From the NCBI RefSeq assembly GCF_900604385.1, contig NZ_LR027382.1:124001-188000 (forward strand): a stretch of 64,000 bases of DNA, read 5' to 3'. Source of the DNA: Alistipes megaguti. Its GTDB lineage: Bacteria; Bacteroidota; Bacteroidia; Bacteroidales; Rikenellaceae. The position numbers were made by a program, and so were the translations under genes. Numbering within the stretch: the first letter of the stretch is position 1; each line of letters starts with the position of its first letter. This document shows positions 1-8,966 of this stretch, piece by piece. The notes beneath the pieces were generated by a model. It was given only the letters and a program-made list of their open reading frames with translations, was not told the DNA's origin and did not search any database.

Positions 1-679
1 TGACGTTGTCCAGGAAGGCACGGTCGTGCGAGATGAGCAGCACCGCCCCGTTGTAGTTTTTGAGGTACTCTTCGAGCCACTGGATCGACTCGATGTCGAG
101 GTGGTTCGTAGGCTCGTCCAGCAGGAAGATCGACGGCCGCCGCAGCAGCAGTTTGGCCAACTCGATGCGCATGCGCCAGCCGCCCGAGAACTCACTCGTC
201 GCACGGTTGAAATCCTCACGCTTGAATCCCAGTCCGAGCAGCGTCTTCTCGATGTCGGCGTCACGCGTCTCGCCGCCGAGGATATGGTACTGATCCTGTG
301 CGTCGTTCAGACGGTGCAGCAGCTGTTCGTAGGCGGGCGATTCGTAGTCGGTGCGTTCGGTGATCTGGCGCGTGAGATCCTCGATCTCGGCCTCGAGGCG
401 CAGCACCTCCTCGAAGGCCTTGGCCGTCTCCTGGACCAGGGTCGTGGTATCGGCCACACGCATCGTCTGCGGCAGGTAGCCGATCGTGCAGTCGCCGTTG
501 AGGGTCACCGCACCCGACGTGGGCTGTTGTTCGCCGGTGATGATGCGCAGCAGCGTGGTCTTGCCCGCACCGTTCTTGCCCACCAGACCGATGCGGTCCT
601 TCGGATTGATCAGAAATGAAATATGGTCGAAGAGGGTCCAGCCCCCGTAACTGACGGTCAGATTGTCGATGGATATCAT
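1..679 (-). CDS. ABC-F family ATP-binding protein (3' part missing)
   Basis: This is the N-terminal 226 codons of an ABC-F ATPase, a soluble protein with two ABC domains that acts on the ribosome. Read on the minus strand from the ATG at 679, it has a Walker A motif GKNGAGKT near residues 34-41, a Q-loop region, the signature FSGGWRMR, the Walker B stretch FLLDEPTNHLD and the switch LLISHDRAFLD at the window edge. There are no membrane segments, which separates it from ABC transporters. The domain is the first of the expected two; the linker and second ABC domain lie outside the window. A -7 box is at 733-740. The exact subfamily (Uup, EttA or YbiT-like) cannot be decided from this half. Confidence 0.93.
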   Translation of the reverse strand, partial: MISIDNLTVSYGGWTLFDHISFLINPKDRIGLVGKNGAGKTTLLRIITGEQQPTSGAVTLNGDCTIGYLPQTMRVADTTTLVQETAKAFEEVLRLEAEIEDLTRQITERTDYESPAYEQLLHRLNDAQDQYHILGGETRDADIEKTLLGLGFKREDFNRATSEFSGGWRMRIELAKLLLRRPSIFLLDEPTNHLDIESIQWLEEYLKNYNGAVLLISHDRAFLDNV

Positions 680-732
680 ACGTTACACACTATCTGGGGC
701 GAAGCCGCACGGAGCCGCTCCGCAAATCACCG

Positions 733-740
733 CAAAGGTA
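733..740 (-). promoter_or_regulatory. Candidate -7 promoter box of the ABC-F gene
   Basis: On the minus strand this reads TACCTTTG, matching the Bacteroidales -7 consensus TAnnTTTG. It lies 53 bases before the ATG at 679. The stretch 680-1077 between the ABC-F start and the rpe stop has no other gene that I can support; its part from 967 onward is occupied by repeats. Confidence 0.6.
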
Positions 741-966
741 ACGATTTTCCGGGAATTCCGGCAACGACAGTTGCAGGGCTCCCCTTTTTCGGGCAAATAT
801 TCCGCCAAGCAACGCATGCGTCGTCCCGTCTGACCTCATCGGTTTGCGTCGGCGCCGAACTCCGGAATCCGTCGTCTCCCGGACGCCCGGTGATTCCCTG
901 TTCCCGGGCAATTTTAGCCCCTGCAGGCATCTTTTAGTCTCGATCTGTGATCCGATCAGTGTCGGC

Positions 967-1084
967 CCCCGCTCCCAACCCGCTCCCGGTCAGGCCTTTG
1001 CCCCGGTCGGCACCGGTCTGGCGATGGGTTTCCGCTTCCGGTCCCCGCTCCCCAGCCCGCTCCCGGTCAGACTCCGGTCAGGCC
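967..1084. repeat. Imperfect direct repeat overlapping the rpe stop codon
   Basis: Two related blocks lie at 967-996 and 1043-1084. On the rpe coding strand both contain GGCCTGACCGG followed by GAGCGGG-type sequence. The TGA in the second block is the actual rpe stop codon at 1078-1080, so the end of rpe has been duplicated downstream. The copies differ by small indels. Confidence 0.75.
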
Positions 1085-1728
1085 CCAAGAATCCGACGGA
1101 TCTCGGCCTCCGGGTCCCCTGCCTTGAAGACGGCACTCCCGGCCACCAGCACCTCGGCCCCGGCCTCGAAAACCTCGCGGGCATTCGCCGCCGAAATACC
1201 GCCGTCGACCTCGATGAGGGTATCGAGCCCCAACTCGCGGGCCAGCGCCCGTAGCCGGCGGATCTTCTCGAGCGATCCCTCGATGAAGGACTGCCCGCCG
1301 AATCCCGGCTCGACACTCATCACCAGCACCAGATCCACCGCCGGCAGCACCTCGCGCAGCGCCTCGACCGGCGTGGCGGGTTTGATCGAGACGCCGACCT
1401 TCGCCCCGGCACGGCGGATCAGCGCCGCACAGGCCGCCGGATCCTCCGCCGCCTCCAGGTGGAAAGTGACCAGATCGGCCCCCGCCTCGACAAAACGTTC
1501 GACATACCGCTCCGGGGAGACGATCATCAGATGCACGTCGAGGAACTTCGACGTCGCCTTCCGGATGGCCTTCAGCACGGGGAATCCGAACGAGATGTTC
1601 GGGACGAAGACGCCGTCCATGACGTCGATATGAACCCATTCGGCGGCGCTGCGGTCGATCATCCGCGTGTCGCGGTCCAGATGGCCGAAATCGGCCGAAA
1701 GCATCGAAGGTGCTACTATGCGTTGCAT
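1078..1728 (-). CDS. rpe: Ribulose-phosphate 3-epimerase
   Basis: This 216-residue enzyme interconverts ribulose 5-phosphate and xylulose 5-phosphate in the cytosolic pentose phosphate pathway. The length is normal for the family. The start IVAPSMLSADFGHL, the metal and substrate motif HIDVMDGVFVPN near residues 33-44, DVHLMI near 64-69, VMSVEPGFGGQ in the middle and the phosphate-binding VDGGIS ... GSAVF near the C-terminus are all present. It is divergent from rmuC, and the two -7 boxes lie only 30 bases apart. The stop codon lies in a repeat that is duplicated downstream. Identification is secure. Confidence 0.97.
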   Translation of the reverse strand: MQRIVAPSMLSADFGHLDRDTRMIDRSAAEWVHIDVMDGVFVPNISFGFPVLKAIRKATSKFLDVHLMIVSPERYVERFVEAGADLVTFHLEAAEDPAACAALIRRAGAKVGVSIKPATPVEALREVLPAVDLVLVMSVEPGFGGQSFIEGSLEKIRRLRALARELGLDTLIEVDGGISAANAREVFEAGAEVLVAGSAVFKAGDPEAEIRRILGA

Positions 1729-1787
1729 GGAATCGTTTTTCAGGGATCGCGGCGGAGGGCTCCCCTCCCCGCGGCCGCATTTTCAAA

Positions 1788-1795
1788 CAAAGATA
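1788..1795 (-). promoter_or_regulatory. Candidate -7 promoter box of rpe
   Basis: The minus strand reads TATCTTTG, a full TAnnTTTG match, 59 bases before the rpe ATG. It faces away from the rmuC box at 1826-1833. Confidence 0.65.
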
Positions 1796-1825
1796 GAAAA
1801 ATTTCCGCAGTTCCGCAGAAAATCC

Positions 1826-1833
1826 TACCTTTG
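1826..1833 (+). promoter_or_regulatory. Candidate -7 promoter box of rmuC
   Basis: TACCTTTG ends five bases before the rmuC ATG at 1839. If transcription begins a few bases after the box, as is usual for this promoter type, the transcript has essentially no leader. Confidence 0.65.
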
Positions 1834-1838
1834 TAGAT

Positions 1839-3308
1839 ATGAATTCCACTCTGCTTTTTCTTGCCATCCTGCTCGGACTGCTTGCCGCCGTTCTCGGAGT
1901 CCTTCTTTCCCGCCAACACCGCCAAAACACCCGGCTGGCCCGGGAGAAAGCTGCCTCGGACGAGGCGCTGGCCGATGCGCGCCAACGGCTGACGGCCGCC
2001 GAAACCCTCCGGAATCAACTCACGCAAAGCCGCGACGAGGCTCAGAACGAGTTGCGCACCCTGCGCGAGGAGCACCTCCGCACGCAGACCTCGCTGGCCG
2101 CCCTGCGCGCCTCCTCCGAGGCCGAAATCGCCGCCCTGCGGACGAAAAATGCCGAAGAACGCGAAGCCGAACGTACGGAACGCGAGAAACTCGAGGAGCG
2201 TTTCCGGCTGGAATTCAAGAATCTGGCCACGGAGATTCTCGGCGAACAGTCGCGCGAGTTCAAACAGGCCAACAAGGAGTCGCTCGACATCCTGCTCAAA
2301 CCCTTCCGCGACAACATCACCGAATTCCGCGAACGGGTCGAGCGCATCTACTCCCACGAAAACGAACAGCGCGGCGAACTGAAAAACGAACTCAAGCGCC
2401 TCATGGAGCTCAACCAGCACATCTCAGCCGATGCCCGCAATCTGACCGATGCGCTGAAGGGCAACTCGAAGGTGCAGGGTGACTGGGGCGAGATGCTGCT
2501 GGAGACGATTCTCGACAGCTCGTCGCTCTCGAAGGGCATCCACTACGAGACGCAGTACAACCTCAAGGACGAGGAGGGTCGCAACCTGCGTCCCGACGTG
2601 GTGCTCCATCTGCCCGAGGGCAAACACATCATCATCGACTCGAAGGTCTCGCTCACGGCCTTCGTCAACTACACCGCAGCCCAGAGCGAGGAGGAGCGCC
2701 AGCGATACATGGCGGCCCACGTCGCCTCGGTGCGGCAGCACGTCAAGGAGCTGGGAGCCAAAGAATATCAACTGCATCTGAGCCGCATGTACAATCGACA
2801 GACCCTGCCCGATTTCGTCATCCTGTTCATCCCCAACGAGCCAGCCTTTCTGGCCGCCCTGCAGAGCGACCCGAAGATCTGGTCCGACGCCTACGACCGC
2901 AAGGTGATCATCTCGTCGCCGACGAATCTCTTCGCGCTGCTCAAACTCGTGGCCGACCTCTGGAAATACAACGACCAGGACAAGAATACGCGTGAGATCG
3001 CCACCTGCGGGCTAAAGCTCTACGAACAACTGGTGGCCTTCACCGCATCGCTCGAAAACGTGGGTGCCTCCCTCGGCAAGGCGCGCGACGCCTACGAGGA
3101 TGCCTACAAGCGGCTCTGCACGGGCAACGACAACATCATCCGCGTGGGCGAACGGCTGCGCCGGACAGCCCGCCTGCAGACCAAACGCCACCATGCGGCC
3201 CGCACGCTCGAACTCGCCGGCAGCGAGGACGTCGAACCGGAAGCCGGACAAGGCGCTGCTCCGTCGGACAGCAGCGCCCTGCCGCCCAAGGCGGACGCAA
3301 ACGAATGA
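1839..3308 (+). CDS. rmuC: DNA recombination protein RmuC
   Basis: The 489-residue protein begins with a single membrane helix (about residues 4-24), followed by a long charged coiled coil (about 30-190) and then the RmuC nuclease-like domain. That domain contains GNSKVQGDWGEMLLE, RPDVVLHLPEGKHIIIDSKVS-type sequence and KVIISSPTNLFALLKLVADLW-type sequence, all typical of the family. RmuC limits inversions between short inverted repeats and is thought to act as a membrane-anchored nuclease-fold protein. The ATG at 1839 directly precedes the membrane helix and there is no plausible later start. The last codons and the TGA lie inside a 27-base tandem repeat. Confidence 0.95.
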   Translation: MNSTLLFLAILLGLLAAVLGVLLSRQHRQNTRLAREKAASDEALADARQRLTAAETLRNQLTQSRDEAQNELRTLREEHLRTQTSLAALRASSEAEIAALRTKNAEEREAERTEREKLEERFRLEFKNLATEILGEQSREFKQANKESLDILLKPFRDNITEFRERVERIYSHENEQRGELKNELKRLMELNQHISADARNLTDALKGNSKVQGDWGEMLLETILDSSSLSKGIHYETQYNLKDEEGRNLRPDVVLHLPEGKHIIIDSKVSLTAFVNYTAAQSEEERQRYMAAHVASVRQHVKELGAKEYQLHLSRMYNRQTLPDFVILFIPNEPAFLAALQSDPKIWSDAYDRKVIISSPTNLFALLKLVADLWKYNDQDKNTREIATCGLKLYEQLVAFTASLENVGASLGKARDAYEDAYKRLCTGNDNIIRVGERLRRTARLQTKRHHAARTLELAGSEDVEPEAGQGAAPSDSSALPPKADANE

Positions 3309-3335
3309 CCGCCCGGGGAGGACGTAAACAAATAG
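3282..3335 (+). repeat. 27-base tandem repeat spanning the rmuC stop codon
   Basis: Two adjacent 27-base units, 3282-3308 and 3309-3335, share CCGCCC, GGACG and AAAC-AAT blocks. Unit 1 ends in the TGA stop of rmuC; unit 2 ends in TAG at the matching place. A third partial unit begins at 3336 with CCGCCCG. The spacer up to the GH31 start at 3425 holds no gene that I can support. Confidence 0.8.
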
Positions 3336-3424
3336 CCGCCCGCAGAACGGACTCTCCGCCGCCGGGAAGATCCGAAACACACGGCGCGGCCCCTGTAACG
3401 AACCCCAACTCAAATCATTTATAT

Positions 3425-6049
3425 ATGAAACGTTTTACCACATTTCTGGCGGCCCTGACGCTGATGCTTCCGGCCGCCGCGGCCAATCCGAAGGCCGATC
3501 CGCAGGCGGTCGTCACGACCGGAAACGCCCGTTTCACCGTGCTCACTCCGCAACTCATCCGCATGGAGTGGAGCCAGGACGGGCGCTTCGAAGATCGTGC
3601 GACCCTGACGTTCATCAACCGGGAACTCCCCGTTCCCGAATTCCGGGTGCGCGACAGCCGCTCGAAACTGACCATCGAGACCTCGGCCCTGACGCTCACC
3701 TACCTCAAGCAGGGGCGGTTCACGGAGCAGAACCTGAAGGTGACCTTCCGCCTCAACGGCCGCGACGTAACGTGGACTCCGGGCATGGAGGATCCGCAGA
3801 ACCTCATGGGTACGACCCGCACGCTGGACGGCTGCGACGGCGACAAACTCGGACGCGAGCCCATGGAACCGGGCCTGCTCTCGCGCTCGGGCTGGGCCGT
3901 GGTCGACGACAGCAGCCGCCATCTGTTCGTCGCCGACAACTCTCCGTGGGGAGAGTGGGTTGCCCCGCGCCCCGCAGGCGACCGTCAGGACCTCTACCTG
4001 TTCGCCTACGGCCACAACTACAAACAGGCGCTGGCCGATTTCCAGCAGATTGCCGGACGGGCTCCCCTGCCGCCGAAATACACCTTCGGATACTGGTGGA
4101 GCCGCTACTGGCAATACTCCGACAATGAATTCCGCGATCTGATTGCGAAGCTCCGTTCGATGGACATACCCATCGACGTGCTGATCGTCGACATGGACTG
4201 GCACGAGACCTGGAGCCTGCGCAAGAAAAATCCGCCGAAGGACGAGTACGGACAACGCATCGGCTGGACGGGTTACACCTGGCAGAAGGAGCTGTTCCCC
4301 TCGCCGGAGAACTTCCTCCGCTGGGCCAAAACCGAGGATCTGAAGGTGGCCCTGAACCTCCACCCGGCATCGGGCATCCAGCCCTACGAGGATGTCTACG
4401 AACCCTTCACCCGCGAGTACGGCTGGAAAGAGACGGGCAAAAGCGTCCCCTTCCAGATCGACGAACGCAAATGGGCCGACGCCTATTTCAATACCGTACT
4501 CGGACCGATGGAGAAGCAGGGTGTCGACTTCTGGTGGCTCGACTGGCAGCAGTGGCGCGAATCGAAGTTCACCCCCGGGCTTTCGAACACCTTCTGGCTG
4601 AACCACACCTTCTTCCGGCATGCCGAGATGATCAGTCCCGACAACCGGCCCTTCATCTACCACCGCTGGGGCGGACTGGGTTCGCACCGCTATCCGCTGG
4701 CCTTCTCGGGCGACACCTACGCCACGTGGGCGACGCTGGCCTTCCTGCCCTGGTTCACGTCCACCTCGTCGAACGTCAACTACGGCTATTGGGGTCATGA
4801 CATCGGCGGCCACATGTTCCACAACGACCAGAAAAAGACCGATCCCGAACTCTACACGCGCTGGCTGCAGTACGGCGTCTTCACCCCGATCTTCAAGACC
4901 CACTCCACGAAGGATCCGCGCATCGAACGCTACATCTGGGCCTTCCCCGACCAGATGTTCTACATGCGCGACGCCATCCGCCTGCGCTACACGCTGGCCC
5001 CCTACATCTACAACGCCGCCCGCGAGAACTACGACTCGGGAATCGGCATCTGCCGTCCGCTCTACTACGAATATCCCGAGACCGACGAAGCCTACACCAG
5101 CAAAGAGGAGTATCTCTTCGGCAACGATATTCTGGCCACGGCCATCACCCAGCCCGTCGATTCGCTGTCGGGGCTTGCCGAGCGGAAGATCTGGTTCCCG
5201 CAGGGCCGCTGGTACGACATGGCGACGGGGGCGATGTACGAAGGCGGCACCGTCCGCCGGCTCCACTATACGCTGGCCGAGAATCCCTGGTACGTCCGCG
5301 CCGGAGCCATCCTGCCGATGAACCCCGAACAGATCAGCAACCTCCAGCAGGCGTGCGACACGCTGGTTCTGACCTTCGTCCCGGGCGGCGACGGAGAGCT
5401 CCGCCACTACGAGGACGACGGCACAAGCCAGCGCTACACCACCGAATATGCCACCACGCTGATCACCAAACGGCAGACGGGCAACGTCATCCGGGCCGAA
5501 ATCGCCGCCCGTCAGGGCAGCTACGCCGGCGCTCCGCAGAGCCGCAGCTACGAACTGCGCTTTCCGGCCACCTTCCCGCCCCGCCGCATCACGATCAACG
5601 GCGAGGAGATCCCCTATGCGCGTTTCCCGAAGGCCGGCGAGTGGACCTACGACGCCTACACGTTGGCCCCGGTGATCCACACGCGGGCCATGGCGTGCGA
5701 CCGGCCGATCGTCGTGGAGCTGACGCTCGACGACGAGGCCCTGACGAAACAGGAACTGCTCTACGGCAAAAGCGGGATTTTCAAGCGCTGCGTGGATCTG
5801 ACCGTGGAGTTCAAGCTCGAACAGGGGCGCTTCGGCGAGACCTATCTGCTGCTTCCGCGCGAGTATCTCCGCGTATCGCAGTGTCCGAACTTCATCCTCG
5901 AGTACCCGGAAACGGCTCTGGAGCGGATCACGGAGTTCGACGAGGCGCTGCAGCGGATGTTCGAGACCACCGACCGCATGGAGATCATCGGGCCGTCGTT
6001 CAAGGAGAAGCTCCACCGCCAGCTCGGCAGCAACCGCGACGCCGAATAG
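3425..6049 (+). CDS. Secreted glycoside hydrolase family 31 protein (alpha-glucosidase/alpha-xylosidase type)
   Basis: This 874-residue protein has a signal peptide (residues 1-20, MKRFTTFLAAL...AAAA), an N-terminal beta-sandwich and a GH31 (beta/alpha)8 domain. Catalytic landmarks are visible: FWWLDWQQW with the likely nucleophile Asp near residue 373, and FSGDT with the likely acid/base Asp near residue 430. YTFGYWWSRYWQYSD and IDVLIVDMDWHETW are also typical of the family. After about residue 600 there are C-terminal beta domains and a final module of about 130 residues. The start was placed at the ATG at 3425 because it gives a clean signal peptide; the frame is open upstream. No SusC/SusD genes are near, so the substrate cannot be read from context. 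It probably acts in the periplasm or on the surface. Confidence 0.92.
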   Translation: MKRFTTFLAALTLMLPAAAANPKADPQAVVTTGNARFTVLTPQLIRMEWSQDGRFEDRATLTFINRELPVPEFRVRDSRSKLTIETSALTLTYLKQGRFTEQNLKVTFRLNGRDVTWTPGMEDPQNLMGTTRTLDGCDGDKLGREPMEPGLLSRSGWAVVDDSSRHLFVADNSPWGEWVAPRPAGDRQDLYLFAYGHNYKQALADFQQIAGRAPLPPKYTFGYWWSRYWQYSDNEFRDLIAKLRSMDIPIDVLIVDMDWHETWSLRKKNPPKDEYGQRIGWTGYTWQKELFPSPENFLRWAKTEDLKVALNLHPASGIQPYEDVYEPFTREYGWKETGKSVPFQIDERKWADAYFNTVLGPMEKQGVDFWWLDWQQWRESKFTPGLSNTFWLNHTFFRHAEMISPDNRPFIYHRWGGLGSHRYPLAFSGDTYATWATLAFLPWFTSTSSNVNYGYWGHDIGGHMFHNDQKKTDPELYTRWLQYGVFTPIFKTHSTKDPRIERYIWAFPDQMFYMRDAIRLRYTLAPYIYNAARENYDSGIGICRPLYYEYPETDEAYTSKEEYLFGNDILATAITQPVDSLSGLAERKIWFPQGRWYDMATGAMYEGGTVRRLHYTLAENPWYVRAGAILPMNPEQISNLQQACDTLVLTFVPGGDGELRHYEDDGTSQRYTTEYATTLITKRQTGNVIRAEIAARQGSYAGAPQSRSYELRFPATFPPRRITINGEEIPYARFPKAGEWTYDAYTLAPVIHTRAMACDRPIVVELTLDDEALTKQELLYGKSGIFKRCVDLTVEFKLEQGRFGETYLLLPREYLRVSQCPNFILEYPETALERITEFDEALQRMFETTDRMEIIGPSFKEKLHRQLGSNRDAE

Positions 6050-6078
6050 CCTTCCGCACCGGTCGCCGGACCGTCATC

Positions 6079-6116
6079 AAAAAGGCTCCTGACCGAATTC
6101 GGTCAGGAGCCTTTCT
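6079..6116. terminator. Bidirectional intrinsic terminator between GH31 and the HEAT-like gene
   Basis: Positions 6081-6114 form a perfect inverted repeat with arms built on AAAGGCTCCTGACC around GAATTC. T-rich ends occur on both strands (CTTTCTT on plus, TTTTTGA on minus). It sits between two convergent genes and can serve both. Confidence 0.9.
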
Positions 6117-6136
6117 TGTTCACCCCGTCATGTGGC

Positions 6137-6703
6137 TCACGCCTCGGCGTCGCGGTCAGCCCGCCAGCTGCGGCGCATGCGGCTCTCGATCCCGGGTGTA
6201 GCCCCGGCGGACTGCAACTCCAGCAGATCGTTCCAAACCTCTTCGACCCACGCCACACGCCCGCGGCAGCGTTTCAACACCTCCACGGCCCAGATCCGCA
6301 CGGCGATCTTCGTCGACGGATCCGCAGCCCATCCGGCGGCCGTTTCGGCTATGCGGTCCAACGTCGGTGCATCGGGGCCGGCATGCTCCAGCAGGTCGAT
6401 CATGATCTTGCCGAAGTGACGCCGGGCACTCGGGTCCGTACACGCCGGGAAGGCCGAGCAGCAAAAATCCTCCGCATGGGGGCCAAAGGCACCTCGATCG
6501 CGGAAATAGATCCGTTCCAACACATAGGCGCCCCGGAAGAGAAGCTTGTGCCGGAGGGGTTTCGGAATCTCCGCCCACGGAGAGGTGACCAAGCGGTAGA
6601 GATCTCCGACGGCTTCGGCGTCCAAAATCCGGGAGGCCGCCTCGTCGGCGAAATGCTCCTGCCAACGCTCCGACAGCAGCGTAATCAACTCATCCCGGGT
6701 CAT
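6137..6703 (-). CDS. Uncharacterised helical protein, HEAT-like
   Basis: The product is a 188-residue soluble protein with no signal peptide or membrane segment. It looks almost entirely alpha-helical, with repeated helix pairs such as HFGKIMIDLLEHA, TLDRIAETAAGWA and KIAVRIWAVEVLKRC. This resembles a small HEAT/armadillo fold. I do not recognise a named family or catalytic residues. It follows tsaB on the same strand after a 22-base gap and is probably cotranscribed with it. Function is unknown. Confidence 0.8.
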   Translation of the reverse strand: MTRDELITLLSERWQEHFADEAASRILDAEAVGDLYRLVTSPWAEIPKPLRHKLLFRGAYVLERIYFRDRGAFGPHAEDFCCSAFPACTDPSARRHFGKIMIDLLEHAGPDAPTLDRIAETAAGWAADPSTKIAVRIWAVEVLKRCRGRVAWVEEVWNDLLELQSAGATPGIESRMRRSWRADRDAEA

Positions 6704-6725
6704 TGCGACAGGCGGCTGCGATCCG

Positions 6726-7433
6726 TCAGAAGAGCTTCTTCCGGGAGGTCATGACGACGAAATCCTTCAGATAGAAGGGTTCGAAATAGGCGATATCCTC
6801 CGTGCGTCCCTCGTCGAGGGCCTTCTGGGCCAGCCGGGCCAGGCCGCGAGCCGAAGGGGTCACCTCCACGAGCGTTGCGCCCTTGAGCACCCCGGCACAC
6901 TTGCGGGCCCCGTTTCCGAAAATGACGAACGGACGTCCGTCGTTGCGATACGACGCGAAACTCTCCTCCGTGATCACCTCGGCCGAAACCTCCGTCAGCG
7001 GTTCACCCTGCGTATCGAAGAGCTGGGCATAGACCTCCATGCGGCGGGCGTCGACCATCGGACACAGCCGCGCCTCGTTCCACCGGTCGACCGAGATGAT
7101 GCCGGCCTCGTAATCCTCGCGGGCCACCTCGACCAGCGCATCGAGCGATCCGACGGCCAGCAACGGTTTCTGCAGTCCGTAGCACAACCCCTTGGCAAAC
7201 GAGACGCCGATACGCAGTCCGGTGTAGGAGCCGGGGCCCTTGCCGACGGCCACGGCATCCAGATCGTCGGGGGCAATGCCCGTTTCGCGCAACAGTTCGT
7301 CGACAAAAACACCCACCTTGCGGGCGTGGTCACGCCCCTCGTCGCTCTCGCGCAGCGACAGCAGCACGCCGTCGCGGGCGATTCCTACGGAGCAGATGTC
7401 CGTGCCGGTTTCAATACAGAGAATCAAAGACAT
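6726..7433 (-). CDS. tsaB: tRNA threonylcarbamoyladenosine biosynthesis protein TsaB
   Basis: The 235-residue protein is TsaB, the ASKHA-fold partner of TsaD in making the t6A modification at position 37 of ANN-decoding tRNAs. The N-terminal ILCIETGTDICSVGIA, DLDAVAVGKGPGSYTGLRIG near residues 60-79 and AKGLCYGLQKPLLAVGSLDAL are diagnostic. Length is normal. It lies upstream of the HEAT-like gene on the same strand. Confidence 0.95.
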   Translation of the reverse strand: MSLILCIETGTDICSVGIARDGVLLSLRESDEGRDHARKVGVFVDELLRETGIAPDDLDAVAVGKGPGSYTGLRIGVSFAKGLCYGLQKPLLAVGSLDALVEVAREDYEAGIISVDRWNEARLCPMVDARRMEVYAQLFDTQGEPLTEVSAEVITEESFASYRNDGRPFVIFGNGARKCAGVLKGATLVEVTPSARGLARLAQKALDEGRTEDIAYFEPFYLKDFVVMTSRKKLF

Positions 7434-7476
7434 ACTCTTATCGTTTTTAGCTGTTTACAAATTCATTAATCGGGTC

Positions 7477-7560
7477 GGTCCCGGCCCGTGGATCACCCCC
7501 GGCTTCTTTCTCTCCCGTCCGGTCCCGTACGGACCGGCGGATCACTCCGCCCCCGGCCCG
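7477..7560. repeat. Imperfect repeats around the stop codon of the HAD hydrolase gene
   Basis: Blocks at 7477-7502 and 7521-7556 share GGTCCCG and GGATCAC elements, and a further GATCAC is at 7563. On the coding (minus) strand this is a reiterated TGATC; one copy is the true stop at 7542-7544. The spacer between this gene and tsaB has no other feature I can support. Confidence 0.6.
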
Positions 7561-8336
7561 GCGATCACGCCGAAATGCTCCAGCGCCCGGCGGATTCCGT
7601 CGTCGTCGACCGACGCGGTCACCCAGTCGGCCGCCTCCAGGGCTTCGGCGCAGCCGTTGCCCATCGCCACCCCGATTCCGGCCGCACGCAACATCGGCAC
7701 GTCATTGCCTCCGTCGCCGAAGGTCATGACCTCCGACAGGGCAATGCCGAAACGCCCGGCCAATTCGGTCACACCGGTCGCCTTGTCGATTCCGCGCAGA
7801 TTCACATCGGCGAAAATCGGGCACCAGCGGCTGGACGAGAGCGACGGCAACTGCTCCATCACCCGCTTCTCGAGTTCCGGATCAATGTAGAAACACATCT
7901 GGCAGCAGTCACCGCGGTCGAACAGCCGCCGCAGGTCGACCGCCTGCGGAACCGGATGGGCAATCAGCCGGGACAACTCCTCGACAACGGGGGTTACGCG
8001 GTTGACGAAGATGCCGTCGTTCAACTCCAGCGCCATCGGGAAATTCCACGCCTCGGAGAGCTCCATGGCCCGTTCGAAGGCCTCGCGCGGGATCGGATGG
8101 CGCGTCACCACCTCGCCGTCGTTCATCACGCACTCGCAGCCGTTCAGGGCCACCACCCCGTCATACGGAATCGGGGCCAACGGTTCGAGATCGGTCACGG
8201 CGCGTCCCGTCGCGATGAAGAGGCGCACCCCGCCATCGTGCGCCCGACGGAGCGCCTCGACGGCCGACGCCGGCACCTCGTGCGTGCGGAAACTGATCAG
8301 CGTCCCGTCGACATCCAGAAAGAGGGCCCGGATCAT
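7542..8336 (-). CDS. Cof-type HAD hydrolase
   Basis: This is a 264-residue HAD-superfamily phosphatase of the Cof/YidA type. Motif I is LFLDVDGTLI at the N-terminus, motif II is LFIATGRA near residues 41-48, and motif IV is VMTFGDGGNDVPML near residues 203-216, with a C2-type cap between them. Such enzymes dephosphorylate sugar phosphates or flavin precursors; the substrate cannot be told here. The ATG at 8336 was chosen because it puts DVDGT at the usual place and overlaps the smpB stop by four bases (ATGA), implying translational coupling. The longer open frame upstream is smpB shadow. Confidence 0.93.
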   Translation of the reverse strand: MIRALFLDVDGTLISFRTHEVPASAVEALRRAHDGGVRLFIATGRAVTDLEPLAPIPYDGVVALNGCECVMNDGEVVTRHPIPREAFERAMELSEAWNFPMALELNDGIFVNRVTPVVEELSRLIAHPVPQAVDLRRLFDRGDCCQMCFYIDPELEKRVMEQLPSLSSSRWCPIFADVNLRGIDKATGVTELAGRFGIALSEVMTFGDGGNDVPMLRAAGIGVAMGNGCAEALEAADWVTASVDDDGIRRALEHFGVIAGPGAE

Positions 8337-8797
8337 CGGCGGAAGTTTTTCATCGCCTTGTCCATCTCGCGGCGGGCGTCGTTCTCCTTCAGATACTCGC
8401 GTTTGTCGTACGACTTGCGGCCGCGGGCCAGCCCGACGGCCACCTTCACCAGTCCGCGCTCGTTCAGGAAGAGCCGCAGCCCGACGATCGTCAGTCCGCG
8501 GTCCTGTGAGGCGCGCTGAAGTTTCAACAGTTCGCGGCGTGTGAGCAGCAGCTTGCGATCGCGGCGCGGCACGTGGTTGTTGCACGTGCCCCAGGCATAC
8601 TCGGCGATGTTGACGCCGCGGATCCACAGTTCGCCCTTGTCGAAATAGCAGAACGAGTCCACCATCGAAACCTTGCCCGCACGGATCGACTTGATCTCCG
8701 TGCCGACGAGCACGATACCCGCAACGTACTCTTCGAGAATCTCATAGTCGAACGTTGCGCGCTTGTTCCGGATATTTATCTTCTTCTGTTCGTTCAT
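8333..8797 (-). CDS. smpB: SsrA-binding protein SmpB
   Basis: SmpB binds tmRNA and brings it to stalled ribosomes in trans-translation. The 154-residue product has the family landmarks: IRNKRATFDYEILEEYVAGI, VLVGTEIKSIRAGKVSM, the glycine-rich RGLTIVGLRLFLNERGLVKV and the basic C-terminal tail GRKSYDKREYLKENDARREM. The start at 8797 (MNEQKKI) gives a normal length; an in-frame ATG lies seven codons upstream at 8818. The gene overlaps the following HAD gene by four bases. Confidence 0.95.
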   Translation of the reverse strand: MNEQKKINIRNKRATFDYEILEEYVAGIVLVGTEIKSIRAGKVSMVDSFCYFDKGELWIRGVNIAEYAWGTCNNHVPRRDRKLLLTRRELLKLQRASQDRGLTIVGLRLFLNERGLVKVAVGLARGRKSYDKREYLKENDARREMDKAMKNFRR

Positions 8798-8966
8798 ATA
8801 CTCAAAAACGGCATACAAATTGCGAAATCTCTCCGCGGGGGTGGGTAACGGTCAAGGTAACCAATTCTTTTATCTTTGATATGTTTTTACACATCTTTCT
8901 GTTTATTTTCTGTTTGCACACGGTATGCGCAGTGATGCGTGTACATTCCGCGGCCCGCCCCCTTTT

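Noticed and set aside
3419..6016. An 865-codon open frame antisense to the GH31 gene, and similar long antisense frames at 39655-41862 and 49050-51623
   Set aside because: High G+C with strong third-position bias makes long antisense frames. They lack domain motifs and lie opposite secure genes (GH31, secA, susC).
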